Of a stretch of 5,769 bases of DNA, positions 1 to 5,032 are shown piece after piece. Within the stretch, counting starts at the first letter, position 1. The number at the start of each line of letters is the position of its first letter. Below the pieces are notes generated by a model. The model worked only from the letters and a program-made list of their open reading frames with translations. It was not told the DNA's origin and did no database searches. Both the position numbers and the translations under genes were made by a program. The stretch is from Zeimonas sp937903095 (GTDB lineage Bacteria > Pseudomonadota > Gammaproteobacteria > Burkholderiales > Burkholderiaceae_E), in the NCBI GenBank assembly GCA_937903095.1, contig CALCZN010000047.1, positions 1 through 5,769 of the forward strand, written 5' to 3'.

Positions 1-262
1 CGTCGAGATAGCTGCGCGGGTGCACGCGTGCCAGGTCTTCCTCGGTGGCCAACTGTGCGCTGCGCACGGCGAGCCGGTCGGTGAGTCCGCAGGCGTCCAT
101 CAGCGACTTGATGCGCCGCTTGCTGTCGGGCGATTCGGCCATGCCGCTGCCCGCCATCGGCTGCACCCAGCCGCCCACCGGCAGGAACAGCGCATGCAGG
201 CCGCCGGGCACGTGCCACAGCGTGCGTTCGTCGTGGAAGAAAGCGGTCGTCGTTGCGCTCAT
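1..262 (-). CDS. Class II histone deacetylase / acetylpolyamine amidohydrolase family protein, N-terminal fragment
   Basis: This is the first 87 codons of a gene that runs off the low-coordinate edge. The family hydrolyses amide bonds of N-acetylated substrates (acetyl-lysine, acetylpolyamines and related acyl amides) with a catalytic zinc in the cytoplasm. The fragment reads MSATTTAFFHDERTLWHVPG at its start, then a VGGWVQP stretch (29-35), AESPDSKRRIKSLMDACGL (42-60), and ATEEDLARVHPRSYLD (72-87). These resemble the N-terminal strand, the 'xPExxxRRxxxL' helix and the 'ATxEDLxxVHxxxYL' segment seen in bacterial HDAC-like deacetylases. The zinc ligands and catalytic histidines would lie beyond the edge, so activity cannot be judged. 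The ATG at 262 is supported by GGAGAG (267-272) four bases upstream. It begins 37 nt after the permease gene on the same strand, so it is probably the last or next gene of the transporter operon. Family assignment is from recalled sequence similarity; the substrate is unknown. Confidence 0.8.
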   Translation of the reverse strand, partial: MSATTTAFFHDERTLWHVPGGLHALFLPVGGWVQPMAGSGMAESPDSKRRIKSLMDACGLTDRLAVRSAQLATEEDLARVHPRSYLD

Positions 263-266
263 GGGG

Positions 267-272
267 CTCTCC
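267..272 (-). promoter_or_regulatory. Ribosome binding site of the deacetylase gene
   Basis: GGAGAG on the minus strand, with four bases (CCCC) before the ATG at 262. It is a better Shine-Dalgarno than those of the overlapping livF, livH and livM starts. The deacetylase can therefore be initiated independently even if it shares the operon transcript. Confidence 0.6.
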
Positions 273-299
273 GGTCGTGCGCGGCGCATTCGTCGTGGG

Positions 300-1289
300 T
301 CATGCATCTGCTCCTTCGGTTGCGGGGGCCGGCGGCACGCGCCGCACCGGGAAGCCCTGCCAGCCCCGGTTCTCGTGCACCCAGCCCCACAGGCCGCGCG
401 GCGCAACGAGCATCACGACGATGGCCACCAGCCCCATCGCCACCAGGTACCAGCTGCCGGACACGCCGGCCCAGGCGGTGAAGCCCTCGCGCAGCGCGAA
501 GTACAGCGCGGTGCCGAGGATCGGCCCTTCGATCGTGCCGATGCCGCCGATGATGACGATGAACATCATCGCGACCACCCAGTTGACGTCGAAGCCGGCC
601 TCCGGACTGACGTACATCGTGCCCATGAAGTGGGTCGCGCCGGCCAGCCCGCAGCCGAAGGCCGAGATCACGAACGCGGCGAAGCGGTTGCGCCAGACGT
701 CGATGCCGATGCTGGTGGCGGCCAGCTCGTTATCGCGCACGGCCATCTGGCCCAGCCCGAGGCGCGAACGCATCAGCGCGTGAACGCCGCCGACCGCGAG
801 CAGCGCGATCAGCGTGCTGATCCAGAAGGTGTCGCGCACGAAGGTTTCGGTATCGACCAGTCGCACCGACTTCAGCGCCACGCCGCTGGTCGCGCCCAGT
901 TCGCGCGTCTTCGATACCAGCACGTAGACGATCTCGGCGAAGACCCAGATGCCCACCGAGAAGTAGGCGTCGCGCAGCCGGAACAGCAGCGGCGCGATCA
1001 GCGCGGCCAGCACGGCACAGGCCGCGCCGGCCGCGGGCGCCAGCAGGAAAGGGTGGATCTCGAAGCGGTCCGAGACGTAGAAGAGCAGGTATGCACCGAC
1101 GCCGATGAAGGCCTGGTGGCCGAACGAGACGAGCCCCGTGTAGCCGGCGAGCAGGTTCCACATCTGCGCCATCGCGAGCATCAGCAGGATCTCGGAACCC
1201 AGGCGCAGCCAGCCGGCGTCGAGCTGCGTCGGCGCGGCAGCCACCAGCAGCGCGTAGCCGAGCAGGGCGGCGATGCCGAGCGGCTTCAT
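300..1289 (-). CDS. livM: Branched-chain amino-acid type ABC transporter permease, LivM family
   Basis: An integral inner-membrane subunit of 329 residues that, with the LivH-type partner, forms the substrate channel of a HAAT-family importer. It has many long hydrophobic segments spread through residues 4-300. The family-typical WNLLAGYTGLVSFGHQAFIG motif is at about 44-63. The cytoplasmic ATPase-coupling loop is at about 246-259 (IIGGIGTIEGPILG). The C-terminus is a short hydrophilic tail (about 303-329) rich in Pro, Arg and Ala. The ATG at 1289 overlaps the livH stop by four bases (ATGA), the usual sign of translational coupling. A much longer upstream extension of this open frame is rejected because it lies antisense to nothing real and on top of livH in another frame. 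The symbol describes the family; the transported compound need not be leucine, isoleucine or valine. Length is normal for shorter LivM proteins. Confidence 0.93.
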   Translation of the reverse strand: MKPLGIAALLGYALLVAAAPTQLDAGWLRLGSEILLMLAMAQMWNLLAGYTGLVSFGHQAFIGVGAYLLFYVSDRFEIHPFLLAPAAGAACAVLAALIAPLLFRLRDAYFSVGIWVFAEIVYVLVSKTRELGATSGVALKSVRLVDTETFVRDTFWISTLIALLAVGGVHALMRSRLGLGQMAVRDNELAATSIGIDVWRNRFAAFVISAFGCGLAGATHFMGTMYVSPEAGFDVNWVVAMMFIVIIGGIGTIEGPILGTALYFALREGFTAWAGVSGSWYLVAMGLVAIVVMLVAPRGLWGWVHENRGWQGFPVRRVPPAPATEGADA

Positions 1290-2152
1290 CGTCCGCGCCC
1301 CGCCAGGCCGGTGGGCCGCAGGATCAGCACGACGAAGAACAGCAGGTGCGCGTACAGCGAGCCGGCGTTGGAGTCGATCTTCTGGCCCAGCAGCTGCGCG
1401 ACGCCCAGCGCCATGCCGCCGGCGAAGGCGCCCCAGAAGGAGCCGAGTCCGCCGAGGATCACCACTTCGAAGGCGATCAGCAGTCGCTCGACGCCCGAGT
1501 AGGGCGTGAACGAGGTGCGCAGCGCGAGCAGCATGCCGGCCACTGCGGTGAAGGCCAGCGCCAGGCCCATCACGGTGTTGTAGACGCGGTTCGGCTCCAC
1601 CCCCATCAGCCGCACGATGCGGAAGTTGTCGGAGGTGGCACGCACGATGCGGCCCCATTCGGTACGCGTCAGCAACCATTGCAGCGCGAAGAACATCACC
1701 GCGGCGATCGCCAGCGCCGTCAGCGGGAAGAGGCCAATGCGCAGGCCGAAGAGGTCGATGCCGGCGCGCGTGAACTGTCCGCCGTCGAGCGCGCGCGGAT
1801 CGGTGCCGAAGGTCTCGACCATCAGGTTGCGCAGCACGACCGCCAGACCGAAGGTCAGCAGCAACGGCGTCAGCGGGTCGCCGGTGCGAACGGCGCGGTT
1901 CACGAGCAGCGCCTGCAGCGCGTAGCCGACCCCGAAGGCCGCCACCGCCACCGGCAGCACCCACAGCAGCGGCGGCACGCCCGGCGCCATCGCCGCGAGC
2001 ATTGTGCCGGCGTAGGCGGCGAGCACGATGAACTCGCCGTGCGCCAGGTTGACGACGCGCATCACGCCGAACACCAGCGCCAGGCCCAGGCCGAACAGGC
2101 CGTACAGGCCGCCGAGCAGCAGGCCGTTGACGATCGTCTCGATCCAGTCCAT
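1286..2152 (-). CDS. livH: Branched-chain amino-acid type ABC transporter permease, LivH family
   Basis: A 288-residue inner-membrane permease, partner of the LivM-type subunit. The N-terminus (MDWIETIVNGLLLGGLYGLF) and the following LALVFGVMRVVNLAHGEF stretch (about 24-41) are hallmark LivH sequence, with NLAHGE at 35-40. Further hydrophobic segments lie at about 45-88, 97-110, 140-161, 195-212, 226-256 and 267-281. The coupling loop that contacts the ATPases is ILGGLGSFWG at 232-241. The start at 2152 was chosen because the family N-terminus begins exactly there and the ATG overlaps the livF stop as TGATG. The longer open frame upstream is merely livF read in another frame. No strong Shine-Dalgarno is visible, so translation probably depends on termination of livF. 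The length matches the family (about 290 residues). Confidence 0.95.
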   Translation of the reverse strand: MDWIETIVNGLLLGGLYGLFGLGLALVFGVMRVVNLAHGEFIVLAAYAGTMLAAMAPGVPPLLWVLPVAVAAFGVGYALQALLVNRAVRTGDPLTPLLLTFGLAVVLRNLMVETFGTDPRALDGGQFTRAGIDLFGLRIGLFPLTALAIAAVMFFALQWLLTRTEWGRIVRATSDNFRIVRLMGVEPNRVYNTVMGLALAFTAVAGMLLALRTSFTPYSGVERLLIAFEVVILGGLGSFWGAFAGGMALGVAQLLGQKIDSNAGSLYAHLLFFVVLILRPTGLAGRGR

Positions 2153-2856
2153 CAGTGTCCGAAGTAGGCCTGCGCGATCTGCGCGTGATCGAAGGCGCCG
2201 GCCGCTCCCTGCAGCGTGACGCGGCCCTTGAGCAGGCAGCACACGCGGTCGGCGCTCTGGCAGGCTCGTCGCACGTCCTGCTCGACCAGCACGATAGCCA
2301 GTCCCTCGCCGCGGATGCGTTGCAGCGACGCGTAGATTTGCTCGACCACCATCGGCGCCAGGCCGAGCGAGATCTCGTCGCACAGCAGCAGCCGCGGATT
2401 GCACAGCAGCGCGCGCGCGATCGCCACCATCTGCTGCTGGCCGCCGGACAGCGCGGTTGCCGGGCGATGCCGGAACTCCTCGAGCACCGGGAACAGCTGG
2501 TAGACGCGTGGCAGCGTCCATGGTCCGCTGCGCCGCGTGCGCAACCCCATGCGCAGGTTCTCTTCGACGCCGAGCGACGGGAACAGCATGCGCCCTTCGG
2601 GCACCAGCGCGATGCCGGCGCGCGCCAGCGCTTCGGCCGGTTGGCCCAGCACCGGCACGCCGCCGAAACGGACCGCGCCGGCGGCGCGCCCCTCCAGCAG
2701 CCCGCAGACCGCGCCGAGCAGCGTCGACTTGCCTGCGCCGTTGGCGCCGATCAGGGCCAGCACGCCGCCCTCGTCGAGCTGCATCGACACGCCGTACAGC
2801 GCCTGCAGGTCGCCGTACCAGACCTGCAGCGATTCGATGTCGAGCAGCGCCGCCAT
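2152..2856 (-). CDS. livF: ABC transporter ATP-binding protein, LivF family
   Basis: A 234-residue cytoplasmic ATPase that powers the importer together with the LivG-type subunit. Walker A is GANGAGKST (37-45). The family-typical IALVPEGRMLFPSLGVEENL lies at 82-101. The ABC signature is intact, LSGGQQQ (136-142), and Walker B is LLLCDE (156-161) followed by ISLGLAP. The switch position carries Gln instead of His (LVEQDV, Q193), which is normal for LivF proteins such as that of E. coli. The start at 2856 is the ATG that overlaps the livG stop as TGATG; the encoded MAALLDIESLQVWYG is the expected N-terminus. A weak GGCGGA lies just upstream. The same reading frame stays open far upstream (to about 4494), but that part is out of frame with the real genes and shows no family sequence. 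Length is typical of LivF (about 235 residues). Confidence 0.95.
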   Translation of the reverse strand: MAALLDIESLQVWYGDLQALYGVSMQLDEGGVLALIGANGAGKSTLLGAVCGLLEGRAAGAVRFGGVPVLGQPAEALARAGIALVPEGRMLFPSLGVEENLRMGLRTRRSGPWTLPRVYQLFPVLEEFRHRPATALSGGQQQMVAIARALLCNPRLLLCDEISLGLAPMVVEQIYASLQRIRGEGLAIVLVEQDVRRACQSADRVCCLLKGRVTLQGAAGAFDHAQIAQAYFGH

Positions 2857-3572
2857 CAGCCGTCCGCCGGCAGGCCCATGTAGATCTCGCGCACCTCGCG
2901 GCTGGCCATCGCCTCGGCCGGCGGCGCCTCGAGCAGCTTGCGGCCGTAGTGCAGCACGAGAATGCGGTCGGCCACCGCATGCAGCGCCTGCGGAATGTGC
3001 TCGATCCACATCACCGCGTATTCGGACTTCAGCTCGGCTACCAGCGCGACGAGCAGGGCGACCTCCGGTTCGGTGAGTCCGGCCGCCACCTCGTCGAGCA
3101 GCAGCAGCTTGGGGGCCGTGGCGAGGGCTTTCGCCACCTCCAGCCGCTTGCGGTCGAGCAGCGGCAGCCGCCCGGCCGGCTCCGCGCCGAGCGCCGCCAG
3201 GCCGCTGCGCTGCAGCGCGGCCTGCGCGCGCACCGCCGCACGCGCGCCGTCGAGGCCGGCGCCGAAGGTCGCGGCGGCCAGCACGTTCTCGAACACCGTC
3301 AACGTGGGGAAGGGCTGCGGGATCTGGAAGGCGCGCGCCACGCCCAGGCGCGCGCGCTGGTGCGCCGCCTTGCGCGTAAGCTCGATGCCGTCGAGCCGGA
3401 TGCTGCCGGCGTCGGCGGCCGCCACCCCGGTGATCAGGTTGAACAGCGAGCTCTTGCCTGCGCCGTTCGGTCCGATCACGCCCAGGCAGTGGCCGGTGTC
3501 CAGCGTGAAGGCGATGTCGTGGGCGACGACGATCTCGCCGTACTTCTTCGACAGCCCCTGCACCTGCAGCAA
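2856..3572 (-). CDS. livG: ABC transporter ATP-binding protein, LivG family, with a degenerate signature motif
   Basis: A 238-residue cytoplasmic ATPase, the second nucleotide-binding subunit of the importer. Walker A is GPNGAGKSS (34-42), the Q-loop Gln is Q83 in ARAFQIPQPF, Walker B is LLLLDE (156-161) with catalytic Glu161, and the switch His is H192 (WIEHIPQAL). The signature position, normally LSxGQ or LAYGQ, reads LPLLDRKRLE (136-145), lacking the Gly and Gln. The rest of the helix (RLEVAKALATAPKLL) is normal, so this looks like a subfamily variation and not damage. The start is TTG at 3572, since no ATG or GTG lies in frame between it and the preceding stop codon. A GGAG about ten bases upstream supports it. 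A GTG at 3563 is an alternative that would lose three residues. At 238 residues it is somewhat shorter than E. coli LivG (255). It begins 39 nt after the binding-protein gene and ends in a TGATG overlap with livF. Confidence 0.93.
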   Translation of the reverse strand: MLQVQGLSKKYGEIVVAHDIAFTLDTGHCLGVIGPNGAGKSSLFNLITGVAAADAGSIRLDGIELTRKAAHQRARLGVARAFQIPQPFPTLTVFENVLAAATFGAGLDGARAAVRAQAALQRSGLAALGAEPAGRLPLLDRKRLEVAKALATAPKLLLLDEVAAGLTEPEVALLVALVAELKSEYAVMWIEHIPQALHAVADRILVLHYGRKLLEAPPAEAMASREVREIYMGLPADG

Positions 3573-3584
3573 GGCGGCGGCTCC

Positions 3585-3602
3585 GCTCGCGTCGACGCGG
3601 GC
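3585..3602 (-). other. Intergenic palindrome / small stem-loop between the binding-protein gene and livG
   Basis: A perfect 12-bp palindrome, CGCGTCGACGCG, occupies 3588-3599. After one C-A mismatch, two more pairs (3601/3586 and 3602/3585) extend it. As RNA it would form CGCG-UCGA-CGCG, a short GC-rich hairpin with a four-base loop. It sits in the middle of the only non-overlapping junction inside the transporter operon. No T-run follows, so it is not a classical terminator. It could slow 3' decay of the binding-protein message or modulate livG initiation, as in other binding-protein operons, or be chance in GC-rich DNA. Confidence 0.3.
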
Positions 3603-3611
3603 TGCGGCTTC

Positions 3612-4943
3612 TCAGGTGCGTTGCAGCGCCGACAGCAGCCTCAGCTCCGATTCGACCGGAATGTTCGGCGCGGTGCTGTTGTGCGTGATCAGCAGCTCGA
3701 AGGGGAACTTTCCGCCCCTGGTCTTGCGCCACTGGCCGCCGACCATCTGCGTGACGGCGATGCTCTTGATCGGGCTGTCCCGGAAGTTGATCGGCCCGAT
3801 GATCGAGTCGAGCTTCATCTTCGCGATCGCATCGCGCACCGCCTTGCGGTCCTTCGGGTCGCCGGCGCCCTTCAGCGCGGCCAGGCCGGTTTCCCACAGC
3901 GCGTGGCCGTAGCCGATCGGCTGCGTCCACTGCCGGCCGCTGCTCGCCTCCCATTCTGCGGCGAGCTCCTTCGCGCTCTGGCCGGTGATCGAGGACCTGT
4001 ACGGGAAGGCCGGCGTCCACCAGATCTCGGTGGACATGCCGTCGCCGGAGTCGCCCAGCGCCTGCACGCCGCTGGGGAACAGGAAGGAGGCGGCCATCGT
4101 CACCACCTCCGGCTTCAGGCCGGCCTGCTGCGCCTGCTTCCAGAAGGTGGCGAAGTGGTTCGCGTAGGCGAAGCCCGAGACGATCTGCGCGTTGCCGGCC
4201 TTGAAGGCCGACACCTGGTTGGAGAAGTCGTCGGTGGCGATCTTGAAGAAGCCGGTGTTGATCTCCTTGAAGCCGAACTGCTTCGCGCCGGCCGGCAGGC
4301 CGGTCTTCGTGTCGGCGAAGGCCTGCCCGGGAGGATTGTCGATGTAGAAGGTGCCGACGATCTTGTTGGTCTGCACGCCGTTCCACATGCCGAAGAAGTT
4401 CTTCAGCACGTCGTCGGCGCCCCAGAAGAAGTGGAACGAGTACGGGAAGCCCTTCTCCGGCGTCGAGCCGCGGCCGAAGGTGAAAGCCTGCCATGGCGCC
4501 ATCGTCGAGATCATCGGGATGCCGTTGACGTCGCAGAGCTGCCCGGCCGGGCCGGCGGCGTCGAAGTCCTGGACCAGCACCAGGTCGACCTTGTCGCGCA
4601 GCACGACTTCACTGGCGACCGTCTGCGAGCGGTTCGGGTCGGACTGGTTGTCCTTCAGCACGACCTCGACGGCGTATTTCCTGCCGCCGATCTGCACGCC
4701 GTCCTTGACGGCGGCCTTGAACTTGTCGAGCGTCCAGTTGTCGGCCTCGCCGAAGTTCGCCCGCACGCCCGACAGCGCGGTGATGTAGCCGATGCGGAGC
4801 GTGCTGCGCGACTGTCCCAGCGCCAGCGCCGGCATGCCGAGCGCGGCCGCAGCGCTCGCGCCTGCGGCCAGCACGCGGCGGCGCATCGGTGCGGGGAGGC
4901 CGTCGTTCGTCGTGGACACGGTGCTCATCGCGGCCTCCCTCAT
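3612..4943 (-). CDS. ABC transporter periplasmic substrate-binding protein, Leu/Ile/Val-binding (Peripla_BP_6) family, Tat-like signal
   Basis: A 443-residue binding protein that should capture the substrate in the periplasm and deliver it to the LivH/LivM channel. Residues 21-25 are RRRVL, matching the core RRxFL-type twin-arginine pattern. An Ala-rich hydrophobic stretch (26-42) follows, then a probable cleavage after ALA (41) or ALG (43). The mature part opens with LRIGYITALSG (49-59), the typical first strand of this fold, and continues with the two alternating alpha/beta lobes (for example NKIVGTFYIDNPPGQAFAD and AQIVSGFAYANHFATFWKQA). It is longer than classical LivJ/LivK (about 370 residues), so the ligand may differ from leucine, isoleucine and valine. 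Two starts are possible, ATG at 4943 and ATG at 4928, each with GGAGG five bases upstream, because the start region is tandemly duplicated. The second gives MSTVSTTNDG as N-terminus. It is the first gene of the transporter operon, under the promoter at 4986-5014. Confidence 0.93.
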   Translation of the reverse strand: MREAAMSTVSTTNDGLPAPMRRRVLAAGASAAAALGMPALALGQSRSTLRIGYITALSGVRANFGEADNWTLDKFKAAVKDGVQIGGRKYAVEVVLKDNQSDPNRSQTVASEVVLRDKVDLVLVQDFDAAGPAGQLCDVNGIPMISTMAPWQAFTFGRGSTPEKGFPYSFHFFWGADDVLKNFFGMWNGVQTNKIVGTFYIDNPPGQAFADTKTGLPAGAKQFGFKEINTGFFKIATDDFSNQVSAFKAGNAQIVSGFAYANHFATFWKQAQQAGLKPEVVTMAASFLFPSGVQALGDSGDGMSTEIWWTPAFPYRSSITGQSAKELAAEWEASSGRQWTQPIGYGHALWETGLAALKGAGDPKDRKAVRDAIAKMKLDSIIGPINFRDSPIKSIAVTQMVGGQWRKTRGGKFPFELLITHNSTAPNIPVESELRLLSALQRT

Positions 4944-4953
4944 CGCGGCCTCC
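4924..4953 (-). repeat. Exact 15-bp tandem duplication of ribosome-binding site and start codon
   Basis: On the minus strand the unit GGAGGCCGCGATGAG occurs twice in direct succession (4953-4939, then 4938-4924) with no mismatch. Each copy contains a Shine-Dalgarno GGAGG, a five-base spacer and an ATG. Because 15 is a multiple of three, both ATGs (4943 and 4928) are in the frame of the binding protein. Initiation at the first only adds MREAA before the second Met. Confidence 0.95.
4949..4953 (-). promoter_or_regulatory. Ribosome binding site of the binding-protein gene (first copy)
   Basis: GGAGG in the context GAGGAGG, five bases before the ATG at 4943. The second copy is at 4934-4938, five bases before the ATG at 4928, in the context AGGGAGG. 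Both are near-consensus, so the sequence alone does not decide which start is used. Confidence 0.7.
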
Positions 4954-4975
4954 TCGTCTTCGCTCGTTTTCGTGG

Positions 4976-5001
4976 TATGCGATGCATGCTAGGAGCGCAT
5001 A
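4976..5001. promoter_or_regulatory. Candidate operator: inverted repeat over the -10 region
   Basis: TATGCG (4976-4981) and CGCATA (4996-5001) form an inverted repeat of two exact 6-bp arms around a 14-bp centre. The arm centres are 20 bp apart, about two helical turns, fitting a dimeric regulator. The repeat overlaps the whole -10 hexamer (4986-4991) and the expected transcription start, a position typical of repression. The centre also holds the overlapping palindromes ATGCAT (4982-4987) and GCATGC (4984-4989). No regulator gene is in the window, so the binding protein is unknown. Confidence 0.4.
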
Positions 5002-5014
5002 GTTTCGTTGTCAA
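4986..5014 (-). promoter_or_regulatory. Sigma70-type promoter of the transporter operon
   Basis: On the minus strand a perfect -35 hexamer TTGACA (5014-5009) is followed after exactly 17 bp by TAGCAT (4991-4986), which matches the -10 consensus at four of six positions including the key first two and last T. Transcription would begin near 4979, giving a leader of about 36 nt before the ATG at 4943. It lies in the 89-bp gap after the SDR gene. This gap is noticeably richer in A and T than the coding DNA around it. Confidence 0.65.
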
Positions 5015-5032
5015 CAGAATCATCGGGTCGCT

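Noticed and set aside
45..1502. A 485-codon open frame on the plus strand
   Set aside because: Antisense to livM and livH, which have unmistakable family sequence. Its composition (His, Arg, Gln, Asp, Glu rich) is that of a shadow frame.
2152..4494. A 780-codon minus-strand frame that could be read as a fusion protein ending in LivF
   Set aside because: Only the last 234 codons show family sequence. The upstream part overlaps livG and the binding-protein gene out of frame and has low-complexity shadow composition.
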